DNA of 11,260 nt from positions 1 to 11,260 of the forward strand of contig JAUWPK010000075.1 in assembly GCA_030611625.1 (NCBI GenBank), given 5' to 3'. Shown here piece by piece: positions 1 through 6,810 of this stretch (position 1 is its first letter; every line of letters starts with the position of its first letter). The translations under genes and the position numbers were made by a program. The notes under the pieces were generated by a model. That model saw only the letters and a list, made by a program, of their open reading frames with translations. It was not told the DNA's origin and did no database searches. The DNA is from Promethearchaeum sp. Lineage in GTDB: Archaea; Asgardarchaeota; Lokiarchaeia; Sigyniarchaeales; Promethearchaeaceae.

Positions 1-469
1 CTTTCCACTTTTCAATACCATACCATCTATTCGAAATCGCGTTTAATAAATCTTCGGAGGTAAGATTGTTATCATCTTTTTTTGAAAACGAGATAATATA
101 GAAGAGTTTGTTGGTTTGAGAGATTTCGCTAAGATTCTTGAAATTCTCGCTATGAAATTCTAAATATTGACTCATTTCAGGTGAAACTTCTAAGATAAGG
201 CAAGAATACATGCAATAAATTTTAATTTTATAATCTAAATAAAAAGGAGATTTTAGTTTACATGTTAAACAATCTCCATACCATTCTATAGATTTTGGTG
301 GATCTTTTATCAAAAAATCAATGATTACTAAGTTTTTATATCTCAATTGCAAAGTTGGTTTTATATGACAATCAATCCAGAAATTATTGAGTTCTTTATT
401 TTCTGGTTTCTGATTAATTGAAAAGATCTTGTAATTAAATTCCATATCAGAACTCAAGTTAGAACTCAT
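1..469 (-). CDS. Unrecognised protein, N-terminal part only (runs off left edge)
   Basis: Reading the minus strand from an ATG at 469, the frame stays open for 156 codons to the window edge, so the C-terminus is missing. The protein begins MSSNLSSDMEFNYKIF and looks soluble, with alternating hydrophobic and charged residues (LVIIDFLIKDPPKSIEWYG). It has two cysteine clusters about 25 residues apart: DCLTCK near residue 80 and YCMYSC near residue 107. These could bind metal but match no zinc-finger spacing I can name. No signal peptide or membrane segment is seen. A TTTTTAT element lies about 25 bases upstream, which would give a leaderless or nearly leaderless transcript. It follows the TFIIB-like gene on the same strand with a 48-base gap, so co-transcription is possible. 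I do not recognise the family. Confidence 0.6.
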   Translation of the reverse strand, partial: MSSNLSSDMEFNYKIFSINQKPENKELNNFWIDCHIKPTLQLRYKNLVIIDFLIKDPPKSIEWYGDCLTCKLKSPFYLDYKIKIYCMYSCLILEVSPEMSQYLEFHSENFKNLSEISQTNKLFYIISFSKKDDNNLTSEDLLNAISNRWYGIEKWK

Positions 470-517
470 TGTTCATTTTTAAGTTTCGAATTCATAAAAA
501 GATTTATTTCGGATAGA

Positions 518-1372
518 TTAACTACAGTTTTGACAGATTCTTCTCATCTTTCGTAAACGCGATCGTAATGTAATATCTGAGACATTTGCTACTCTAGAAA
601 TTGCTTTCTGGCTTAAAATTTTATGAAGAATCCTGCAAGCTAAATAAATTGCGGCTGCATTGATTCCATCATTGTTTAGTCCACTAATATTATTTTTTTC
701 TATGAATCTCTTCCTGATTTGCTTGGCTTTCTGAACTACTTCCTCCGCTAACATTAATTTTGAGCAAATAAAAGAAATATTATCTGCAAGATTCATATTT
801 AATCTCTTTAATCTTAAACTTTGAATTAAAATGTAATAATATCTACTAAAAAGCTTAACCGAATAAGAATTGTCTATACATAATTCTCTAATTGATATTG
901 AAACTCTATAATAATGAGCAGAATAGTAGAAACAAACGCGAGAAATCAAAGTAACATATTTAAATTTAAAATCTTCCAGGCATATTGCTTTTTCAAATAA
1001 ATATTGGGCATGTTTCAATATATTCTGTCCAAATTGATATAATGATGTAAGGCGATATAATTCCCAATTCCCAATTTTTCTTTTACGCTCTTTCCATTTT
1101 TTATTTCTTTCATATTTTAACGCACGCTTTAAAGCTAGATTTTCACTATTTAGAGTGTTTTTTTTTATGTAGTAGCCTTCTCGATCAAAAACTCTTGGTG
1201 TGCTCCATTCTGGCATTATAACAGACGTCTCAAAAACAAGACCACATTTTCTACATAATGTTTGTCCTCTTTCAAAGTCATGAAAAACATCGTGTCGACA
1301 AAAATTCATTTTAGACTCACTTCTAAAAGTCTTTGCAGATCTGGATTTTGATTCAACTATTGTTAATGCCAT
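518..1372 (-). CDS. tfb: TFIIB-type transcription initiation factor (divergent TFB paralogue)
   Basis: This is an archaeal TFB/TFIIB homologue of 284 residues. The family binds TBP-TATA complexes and recruits RNA polymerase. The N-terminal zinc ribbon is at about residues 25-46, where CRHD and then LCRKCGLVFE give C-x-H paired with C-x2-C instead of the usual four cysteines. It is followed by the B-reader/linker-like stretch MPEWSTPRVFD. Two cyclin-like repeats follow. The first (about 100-185) is weak, with SISIRELCIDNSYSV. The second (about 205-280) is clear: GINAAAIYLACRIL, then SQKAISRVANVSDITLRSR, matching the family pattern in which the final helix-turn-helix contacts BRE DNA. Length is close to the usual 300. 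A second ATG at 1309, just before the ribbon, is an alternative start. The protein ends in an odd CQNCS. It is divergent from the TPR gene. Asgard genomes often carry several TFBs, and this looks like a specialised copy rather than the main one (inference). Confidence 0.85.
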   Translation of the reverse strand: MALTIVESKSRSAKTFRSESKMNFCRHDVFHDFERGQTLCRKCGLVFETSVIMPEWSTPRVFDREGYYIKKNTLNSENLALKRALKYERNKKWKERKRKIGNWELYRLTSLYQFGQNILKHAQYLFEKAICLEDFKFKYVTLISRVCFYYSAHYYRVSISIRELCIDNSYSVKLFSRYYYILIQSLRLKRLNMNLADNISFICSKLMLAEEVVQKAKQIRKRFIEKNNISGLNNDGINAAAIYLACRILHKILSQKAISRVANVSDITLRSRLRKMRRICQNCS

Positions 1373-1453
1373 AATTAAAACTAGGAAATCAAGTATAACA
1401 TTACTTGGAAGTTAGCATTTGTTTTTAGACCAATCGTATCTTAAAATTTGATA

Positions 1454-1501
1454 TTGGGAGAATTTTTTTATTATTTATAAAAGATTGAAATTTTTTCCCA
1501 A
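1454..1501. promoter_or_regulatory. Symmetric divergent promoter: inverted repeat centred on palindromic TATA
   Basis: TTGGGA (1454-1459) and TCCCAA (1496-1501) form an inverted repeat with a 36-base spacer. Its centre coincides exactly with the perfect palindrome TTTATAAA (1474-1481). Such a TATA box can be read in both directions, giving start sites roughly 25 bases out on each side. That would place the start sites near the two arms, with leaders of about 80 bases to the TFB gene and to the ATG of the TPR gene. A second plus-strand TATA candidate, TTTTTATAC, sits at 1504-1512. An operator bound by a symmetric regulator is plausible but inferred. Confidence 0.4.
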
Positions 1502-1582
1502 GATTTTTATACTTGTCTTCTCTAAATTTAATTGCAAGGCAATTTTGAGAATACGTCTCTCTACAAAGGTGTTAATAAAAAA

Positions 1583-3523
1583 ATGAATAGAATGGAAATT
1601 CTTGAATATTTATTTGAAAAAAGCAGATTTGGTGAAGGACTAACTAAAATTGAATTTTTCGAAAAGCAAAAAAATCTCGATTTTAAAGAAATTACACCCA
1701 TCAGAATAATGAAAATTAGATTTTATGAAAAATTAGGTTTATATAAAGAAGGATTAAAACTATCTAAAAAATTGCTTCAAAACAATGAAATATCATCTAT
1801 TTCCTTATTTGAAATTGATATATTCATAGAAATGAATAAAATTTTATTTTCAATGGGAAAATCTAATGAAATTGAGAATAACTTAAAAATTGCTGAAGAG
1901 AAATTGTTATCAATACAAAGCGCAACTGAAATCGAAATAATGAAAAGAATGGGAGATCTAATCATATTACGAATGGGCTGTTATTGGCAAAAAGGAGAAT
2001 TAGATAATGCCCTGTTTTATGCTAAATTTAATTTGGACATTAGATTAACTTTAAAAAAGCAATTGGATATAGCCAATGCATATAACAATGTTGGTGTTAT
2101 GTATAATGCCAGAGGGAGTTTAATTAAAGCTTTGAGTTTTCTGAAAAAAGCTTTCAAAATTCATTCAGAAATTAATTCTACTCGTGGGTTTTCAAAGACA
2201 GGAAATAATATTGGAGCAATTCTTATACAATTAGGAAGACTTAACGAGAGTTTAAAATATATGGAAAAATCTCTTGAAATAGATTATTCTGATGGATATA
2301 AGGAAGGAATTAGAGTAGCCTCTCAAAATATTGGTGAAGTTTATTGGCATAAAGGAGAATTTGAAAAAGCATTAAACTATTTATTTGATGCGTTAGAAAT
2401 ATGCTCAAAATCTGAAGACATATTTCAAGTTTCTGAAATATTAGTTCCAATAATCGCAGTTTTATTAGAAATGAATAATCTTAAGCTAGCAAATCATTAT
2501 TTATATCAACTGGAATTAATAAAAAATAGTGAAAAAAATAAGATTATTCAACAAAGATATTTTTTAACTAATGCAATGGTGTTAAGGAAAAGCAGAAAAA
2601 AAGATTCATTGTATAAAGCTGAACAATATTTAAGGAACATTATTGAAGATGAAATTCGTTATCATGATATTACTGTAAAGGCACTACTAATGATTTCTGA
2701 AATCTTATTAGATAAATTTGGAAATACAAATAATCTACTAATAATCGAGGATATCAACAGTAATTTCGAGAAAATGGTTAAAATTGCAAAAAATACAAAT
2801 TCATATTCTCTTTTAGTTGAATCATTACTACTAAAGGCAAAAATTGCGTTATTAGATTTTAATTTTAACGTTTCTCAAAAATATTTAATAAAAGCACTAA
2901 AAATTGCAAACAAATTTGAATTAAATCGAATAAAAATTAAAGTATTAAACGAATATGATGTATTTTTAAATGATATTTCTTTTTGGGATAATTTTTCTAA
3001 GAAAGAGCAAGCAAATTTTAAAAGAAAACAATTGGATACGATTAAATCACAAATACAAAACTTTTTTTCAACAGGTATTGAAAAAAATAATAATATTGAA
3101 CAAGATAACCCTTTTCTTTTAATGCTACTACAATTTGATGGAACAATTATCGTCTCCCAAGAATTTAATGAAGAATGGAAAATGAAAGGTATGAAATTCA
3201 ACATTTTTCAGATGAAATTATATAAATTTCTAAGAAATTATATTAATCAATCAATAGATTTTGCACAATTTGAGAATAATAAAATTATTTTATTGAAAAT
3301 TAAGAAATGTATTGCATGTTATGTTTATCAAGGCTCTTCTATTTCTGCTACTCAGAAATTAAGTATATTTTCAAAATTACTGTTAAAAAATCAAGCATTT
3401 ATGGAAAAAATTAAAGATTCAATTGAAATAAATAATAGAATTGATCTTAATAAATACAAAACCTTTCAAGATTGCATAAAATACAATTTTAAGACTCCTG
3501 TCGGAGTAGAAAACAATTCTTAA
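1583..3523 (+). CDS. TPR-repeat protein with C-terminal longin/roadblock-like domain
   Basis: This is a soluble protein of 646 residues from the ATG at 1583, chosen because AAAGGTG lies 12 bases upstream. A TTG at 1532 is open in frame but has no SD. Residues about 125-310 hold tetratricopeptide helices; the clearest are AYNNVGVMYNARGSLIKALSF, NNIGAILIQLGRLNESLKY and SQNIGEVYWHKGEFEKALNY, each with the usual G-x-Y/L...A-x pattern. Weaker helical repeats continue to about 470. Residues about 508-605 form a separate domain that starts PFLLMLLQFDGTIIVSQEF, continues through IDFAQFENNKIILLKI and ends CYVYQGSSISATQKLSIF. That strand-strand-helix-strand-strand-helix pattern resembles the longin/profilin-like domains common in Asgard proteins (fold inferred from pattern only). 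TPRs bind partner proteins, and the end domain may bind a small GTPase or dimerise. The gene is very AT-rich (9 G/C in the 60 bases at 2881-2940). Confidence 0.8.
   Translation: MNRMEILEYLFEKSRFGEGLTKIEFFEKQKNLDFKEITPIRIMKIRFYEKLGLYKEGLKLSKKLLQNNEISSISLFEIDIFIEMNKILFSMGKSNEIENNLKIAEEKLLSIQSATEIEIMKRMGDLIILRMGCYWQKGELDNALFYAKFNLDIRLTLKKQLDIANAYNNVGVMYNARGSLIKALSFLKKAFKIHSEINSTRGFSKTGNNIGAILIQLGRLNESLKYMEKSLEIDYSDGYKEGIRVASQNIGEVYWHKGEFEKALNYLFDALEICSKSEDIFQVSEILVPIIAVLLEMNNLKLANHYLYQLELIKNSEKNKIIQQRYFLTNAMVLRKSRKKDSLYKAEQYLRNIIEDEIRYHDITVKALLMISEILLDKFGNTNNLLIIEDINSNFEKMVKIAKNTNSYSLLVESLLLKAKIALLDFNFNVSQKYLIKALKIANKFELNRIKIKVLNEYDVFLNDISFWDNFSKKEQANFKRKQLDTIKSQIQNFFSTGIEKNNNIEQDNPFLLMLLQFDGTIIVSQEFNEEWKMKGMKFNIFQMKLYKFLRNYINQSIDFAQFENNKIILLKIKKCIACYVYQGSSISATQKLSIFSKLLLKNQAFMEKIKDSIEINNRIDLNKYKTFQDCIKYNFKTPVGVENNS
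3494..3507 (+). repeat. Small perfect hairpin inside the 3' end of the TPR gene
   Basis: ACTCC-TGTC-GGAGT is a 5-base stem with a 4-base loop, 14 bases before the stop codon and richer in G/C than its surroundings. It may mark the 3' end of the transcript or may be chance. Confidence 0.35.
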
Positions 3524-3554
3524 TACAATTTGAATGGAATAAAAAATTAGATTT

Positions 3555-3929
3555 TTAAACATACTTAGCAATTTTATCGCAAGTGCGCTTTGTATCTAGA
3601 AAAATTAAACCTAATTTCACATTCTTCGATGTGGAGATGGTTAGTACCGCGTTAGGTCCGGCAGCCATAGTTAAAACGTAGCCATTTTGCCCCCGTACAA
3701 AGACTTGTTCAAAGAGACCCTTTCCGAACTCTTGCGCGGCTCTTTCAGCTAAAGATAAGATTGCAGCCGTCATAGCAGCTATACGAGTTTCATCGACGTC
3801 CGGTGGAAGTGCGCTCGCAATTGGGAGACCTTCGATACTAACTACTGCAGCAGATTGAACTTCAGGTATTGAGGCCAACAGATTTTTAAGGATCTCTTCG
3901 AGTGTTTCATCTTCTTCTTCTTCAGACAT
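3555..3929 (-). CDS. Single-domain roadblock/LC7 (MglB-like) protein
   Basis: This is a 124-residue roadblock/LC7 family protein. In this family, dimers act as regulators or scaffolds of small Ras-like GTPases (MglB for MglA in bacteria, Ragulator subunits in eukaryotes). After an acidic N-terminus (EEEEDETLEE), the whole domain is present: helix 1 (EILKNLLASIPEV), the strand pair AAVVSIEGLPIAS at 28-39, the long central helix RIAAMTAAILSLAERAAQEF at 49-68, strands QVFVRGQNGYVLTM and AVLTISTSKNVKLGLI, and the final helix TKRTCDKIAKYV. The start is supported by GGGAGA 13 bases upstream. It is convergent with the TPR gene (31-base gap). Base composition stands out, with 28 G/C in the 60 bases at 3661-3720 against about 15-30% in neighbours. 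That suggests codon bias from high expression, or a different history. No GTPase gene lies next to it here. Confidence 0.93.
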   Translation of the reverse strand: MSEEEEDETLEEILKNLLASIPEVQSAAVVSIEGLPIASALPPDVDETRIAAMTAAILSLAERAAQEFGKGLFEQVFVRGQNGYVLTMAAGPNAVLTISTSKNVKLGLIFLDTKRTCDKIAKYV

Positions 3930-4303
3930 TTTTTTTTGTAAATCTCCCTTTTTTTAAGTATAGCTGATTTTCCGTTTTAATGAACTTTTCGAGGAATATT
4001 TATTAATTGTATTTTATATTTTAAAAATTTACGAATAGATTGAACTTTTTTTTAAAAACTATCTACTTCACATTAATTTCTTTAAATATAAAACTTTTCA
4101 CTGAGCAGAAAGTTTAATTTAAGTGCAATTCAGAAATTTTATAAATTCTTAGCACCATATTATATTTGCGGGAGGAAAGAGCACAATATCTTTCATAAAA
4201 CCTTTTTAAAACAGCATTTTATGTAAAGATTATATAAAATATCAGAACTTTTGCGATAATTAAAAATTGGAAGATTTTACTTAGAAATTTGCACAAATAA
4301 TAA
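3930..4303. other. 374-base gene-free divergent region between roadblock and RHH genes
   Basis: There is no convincing ORF on either strand. For the roadblock gene (minus strand) it holds the SD (3943-3948 on the plus strand reads TCTCCC) and AT-rich TATA candidates around 3996-4020. For the plus strand there are two TATA-like elements: TTTTATAAATT at 4137-4147 and TATATAAAAT at 4231-4240. Between them is a GC-richer island, GCGGGAGGAAAGAGC (4168-4182), that begins at about the distance expected for a start site of the first TATA. It includes the arm of a small hairpin (GAAAGA 4175-4180 with TCTTTC 4189-4194) and is followed by a T5 tract at 4203-4207. A long leader or small RNA is possible but unproven. 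Confidence 0.4.
4231..4240 (+). promoter_or_regulatory. TATA box candidate for the RHH gene
   Basis: TATATAAAAT is a good archaeal TATA match. A start site about 25 bases downstream would give a leader of roughly 40 bases to the first ATG or 60 bases to the second ATG of the ribbon-helix-helix gene. Confidence 0.45.
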
Positions 4304-4525
4304 ATGGAGGAATTGAAAACAAAAATGGCCCGTGGACGACAAAAAATGAAAAACATAACAATTGCATTACCTGAGATATATGTAAAAAATTTAGGAAAAA
4401 TTCAGGAGATTGGGATGGTGCCATCGCGGTCTGAAGCGATTCGATTGGCAATTCGGGAATTTTTAAAGAAAGAAATAAATAATTGCAAATTACTAGGGTT
4501 TGATCCTGAATTAAAAGAACAGTAG
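4304..4525 (+). CDS. Ribbon-helix-helix (CopG/Arc-type) DNA-binding protein
   Basis: This small transcriptional regulator of 73 residues has the ribbon-helix-helix fold, in which dimers insert a two-stranded sheet into the DNA major groove. The ribbon is KNITIALPEIYVKNL (16-30), followed by the turn IGMVPSRSEAIRLAIREFLKKE (36-57), whose S-R-S-E-A-I-R motif is the family hallmark. The N-terminus is basic (ARGRQKMK). A second ATG at 4325 (protein starting MARGRQ) has GGAGGA 12 bases ahead of it, so the true start may be there and the protein 66 residues long. The short tail CKLLGFDPELKEQ shows no NikR-type metal-sensor domain. It is followed 87 bases later by the sialidase-like gene. Regulation of that gene or of itself is plausible, but no operator is evident. 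Confidence 0.85.
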   Translation: MEELKTKMARGRQKMKNITIALPEIYVKNLGKIQEIGMVPSRSEAIRLAIREFLKKEINNCKLLGFDPELKEQ

Positions 4526-4612
4526 ATGCTGATAAAAACTATTTAGATTTTTAAATTCTCTAAAAATGATTTTTTGTTGATTAATTTTTAATATTATAAC
4601 ATAGGGATTATA

Positions 4613-5632
4613 ATGGATAAATATATATTCGAAAAAATAAAATTAAGAGGTTCTGATTGTGATTCCTTTAAATTTATTGAATTCCCCCATGGAGAATGCT
4701 TTTTAACATATATATCTGATAACAAAAAAAAAATTAGATTCTTGGAAAAAAAACTTGAAAAATCTGCATGGACCGATGAAATTCCACAAAATTCAACTGA
4801 TTTTAACAGGTTAATTAGTAAATACTCACATATATCAGGTATTTCCTTATTTTTTGATAATAAAGGGGATTTAATTCTGTTATATAACAGCTTAAATTCA
4901 GAAAACCTACACGATCTTTTCTTAATATCTTCATATAACTATGGAAAAAGTTGGGAACACGAACCACAATTAATTTCTCATGATTATTCATCATGGAAAC
5001 TTCATTCAAATCCCATAGTTCTTCAAAAGGGAATTAAAGCAGGAAATATCTTAATACCTGTTGAAAATGATCTCGTAAAACGCTCTTTGGTCATTATTTC
5101 TGATAATAATGGTAAAAATTGGCATTTATCTCTGTATATTGAACCTGATGAAGGTTTTGTTAATGAAAAAGAATTTGAAATTCTTGGGTCATATTCTCCT
5201 GTCATTTTAGAAGAAAAAAACGATAATTTAAGATTATTATGTTGGATTTCAAATCAGAATTCTATTGTTAGTTATACATCATCGGATTTTGGTGCAACTT
5301 GGTACGAATCTGATAAATTTTCTCAGTTAAATATAGATAGAATAGGAGAATTTGATGCAACAAGACTTAAGAATAATGATGGAACGCATTCTGATAAAAT
5401 AATCATTTTGGGATCTCGAATGATAAATGACAATTATCAGATGATTGCATGGATTTTAGAAGATAAATCATCAGAATTTGAAATATTTTGGAAGGATGAC
5501 TATTTATATTCATCACCTCCAAAATTTTGTCAAATATATCAAGATTCTAAAGGTTTAAAGCATTTTCTTTATAAATTTAATGATGATGTTGTTCATCATT
5601 ATTGGCAGATTTCAAAAAAAGCAGACAAATAA
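4613..5632 (+). CDS. Sialidase-like beta-propeller protein with three Asp-box (BNR) repeats
   Basis: This 339-residue protein has the sialidase/neuraminidase superfamily pattern. Three Asp boxes (S-x-D/N-x-G-x-x-W) are visible: SYNYGKSW (107-114), SDNNGKNW (163-170) and SSDFGATW (223-230). Each sits at a blade turn with strands around it. Between them are the 'P-x-x-L...G-x-x-L/I-x-P' stretches typical of BNR propellers: NPIVLQKGIKAGNILIPV, SPVILEEKNDNLRLLCW and DATRLKNNDG. I could not assign the arginine triad or the Tyr/Glu catalytic pair of true sialidases, so glycosidase activity is not shown; sugar binding or another hydrolytic role is possible. There is no signal peptide or membrane anchor, so it appears cytoplasmic, unlike most sialidases. 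AGGGATT lies just before the ATG. It is followed 45 bases later by the alpha/beta hydrolase gene on the same strand. Confidence 0.78.
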   Translation: MDKYIFEKIKLRGSDCDSFKFIEFPHGECFLTYISDNKKKIRFLEKKLEKSAWTDEIPQNSTDFNRLISKYSHISGISLFFDNKGDLILLYNSLNSENLHDLFLISSYNYGKSWEHEPQLISHDYSSWKLHSNPIVLQKGIKAGNILIPVENDLVKRSLVIISDNNGKNWHLSLYIEPDEGFVNEKEFEILGSYSPVILEEKNDNLRLLCWISNQNSIVSYTSSDFGATWYESDKFSQLNIDRIGEFDATRLKNNDGTHSDKIIILGSRMINDNYQMIAWILEDKSSEFEIFWKDDYLYSSPPKFCQIYQDSKGLKHFLYKFNDDVVHHYWQISKKADK

Positions 5633-5677
5633 TTATTTACGAGTATATTATTTACTAATTGTTAATAGAAGAATCAA

Positions 5678-6676
5678 GTGATTACCGTGAAATCCACAAT
5701 CAGCTCTCATTTCTTAGGTACGAAAGGATTAAGTGAAAAGGAAATTCGTAAGTATTATAAAAGCCTTAAAAATTTACGCCAAGTAATTCTTAACAGTTCC
5801 AGCGATCGTATGTCTTCCGAATTTTTCTTTGAATTAAATGGAGGTTTGAGATTTTTCTATCAAGAATGGACTTCACTACTTAAAGGCGGGGAAAAAACAC
5901 CAAAAGTTCTTATTTTCGCATTTCATGAAATGTATGGTTGTTCAGATACATTCTATCCATTAGCAGATGCATTGAATCCACTTGGGGCAACAGTTATTAG
6001 TTTAGATTATCGTGGACATGGGAGAACAGGAGGCAATGCAGGGGGAAATTCAGGAGATCTTAAATCTTTTCAAGATATATATAATGATATTAAGAAATTG
6101 GTGAATTTGTATAAGCAAAAATATCAAATTCCTGTCTATTTTTTTGGTTATGATATTGGAGCCCTAATTGCCATGCAGGTGGCGTTAAGAAATAAAGATT
6201 TGGAAATCGACGGAATTATTCTTGCTGCTCCAATATGGCAGCTAAAAAGCAAACTAAAACATTTAATTCTCTATCCTTTAATCACCATGGGGCAGATATT
6301 CTCAAAAGGAAACCCAGTTCATAAAATCCTTGAAGAAAAATTGGAAGATACTTATTTTGAAGAATATAAAAGTTACACAAAAAGCAATCCTTTTCGATTA
6401 AAAGAAATGTCTTTTAGAATGTTTAGAAATAACCTTGATCTTATTAATAATACTCATTTTTTAATACCTCGAACAAAAATCCCATGTTTAATTCTACAAG
6501 GAACTTCAGATCCCGTTGTAGACCACGTTGCAGTTCATAAATTATATAAAAGTTGGAAACATCAAAATAAATTTATAAGATTTTATGAAAACGCTGGTCA
6601 TAATTTATTAGTAGATAGGTTCACCCAAGAAATCTATGATGAAATTGCGCTTTTTATTAAAAACTTAAGAGAATAA
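5678..6676 (+). CDS. Alpha/beta hydrolase (monoacylglycerol-lipase/S33-like) with Asp at the nucleophile elbow
   Basis: This 332-residue enzyme of the alpha/beta-hydrolase fold is closest in pattern to the monoacylglycerol lipase/serine aminopeptidase S33 group. The fold landmarks run in order. KVLIFAFHEMYGCSDTFYPL (76-95) holds the oxyanion region, with HE in place of the usual HG. SLDYRGHGRTGG (108-119) follows, then the elbow FFGYDIGALIAM, LILQGTSDPVVD with the acid Asp278, and ENAGHNLLVD with the base His308. The elbow reads G157-Y-D159-I-G161, so the nucleophile position is Asp rather than Ser. Asp is the nucleophile in epoxide hydrolases and haloalkane dehalogenases. The start is GTG at 5678, with TATATTA about 30 bases upstream; the next ATG is at 5810 and would drop only the non-core N-terminal helix. 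No signal peptide is present, so it is cytoplasmic. Substrate unknown. Confidence 0.85.
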   Translation: MITVKSTISSHFLGTKGLSEKEIRKYYKSLKNLRQVILNSSSDRMSSEFFFELNGGLRFFYQEWTSLLKGGEKTPKVLIFAFHEMYGCSDTFYPLADALNPLGATVISLDYRGHGRTGGNAGGNSGDLKSFQDIYNDIKKLVNLYKQKYQIPVYFFGYDIGALIAMQVALRNKDLEIDGIILAAPIWQLKSKLKHLILYPLITMGQIFSKGNPVHKILEEKLEDTYFEEYKSYTKSNPFRLKEMSFRMFRNNLDLINNTHFLIPRTKIPCLILQGTSDPVVDHVAVHKLYKSWKHQNKFIRFYENAGHNLLVDRFTQEIYDEIALFIKNLRE

Positions 6677-6690
6677 TAAAATTAAGTTGG

Positions 6691-6700
6691 TTTTTTTTTT
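6691..6700 (+). terminator. Poly-T terminator after the hydrolase gene
   Basis: A run of ten T begins 15 bases after the hydrolase stop codon. Archaeal RNA polymerases terminate at such U-tracts without needing a hairpin. Confidence 0.6.
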
Positions 6701-6752
6701 ATAATAAATAAAATTTTATATCTCCCTTAAATAAATTTAAAAACAGTGTTTA

Positions 6753-6793
6753 TTTTATAATATTGAAAATCGATATTGAAAATCGATAATATT
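6753..6793 (+). promoter_or_regulatory. PadR-MFS promoter with tandem 13-base repeats (putative operator)
   Basis: TTTTATAA (6753-6760) is the TATA candidate. Immediately after it, ATTGAAAATCGAT occurs twice in direct tandem (6762-6774 and 6775-6787), bounded by AATATT on both sides (6759-6764 and 6788-6793). The expected start site, about 25-30 bases from the TATA box, falls on the second copy. A protein bound there would block initiation. PadR proteins commonly repress their own operon, so this is the likely PadR site (inference). Confidence 0.55.
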
Positions 6794-6810
6794 AAGAAAA
6801 TTTGATAAAT

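Noticed and set aside
459..476. Five-codon mini-ORF (ATG ... TAA) overlapping the start of the left-edge gene on the minus strand
   Set aside because: Could be a leader peptide, but such short frames are common by chance and nothing else supports it.
1532..1582. TTG start adding 17 residues to the TPR protein
   Set aside because: It has no SD and may lie at or before the transcription start, while ATG 1583 has AAAGGTG upstream.
1777..1965. Minus-strand open frame inside the TPR gene
   Set aside because: Antisense shadow of the well-supported TPR coding sequence, low-complexity and no SD.
2875..3204. 109-codon minus-strand open frame inside the TPR gene
   Set aside because: Lies opposite the TPR C-terminal domain, rich in F/S/I as expected from the reverse of K/E/N-rich coding, no family pattern.
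3930..4303. tRNA or box C/D RNA in the largest gene-free gap
   Set aside because: No cloverleaf, T-loop (GGTTCRA) or paired C and D boxes found by eye.
4815..5205. Two minus-strand open frames inside the sialidase-like gene
   Set aside because: Both are opposite a gene with three clear Asp boxes, and neither shows domain features.
6762..6787. Short CRISPR-like direct repeats
   Set aside because: Only two 13-base copies with no spacer; position over a promoter fits an operator instead.
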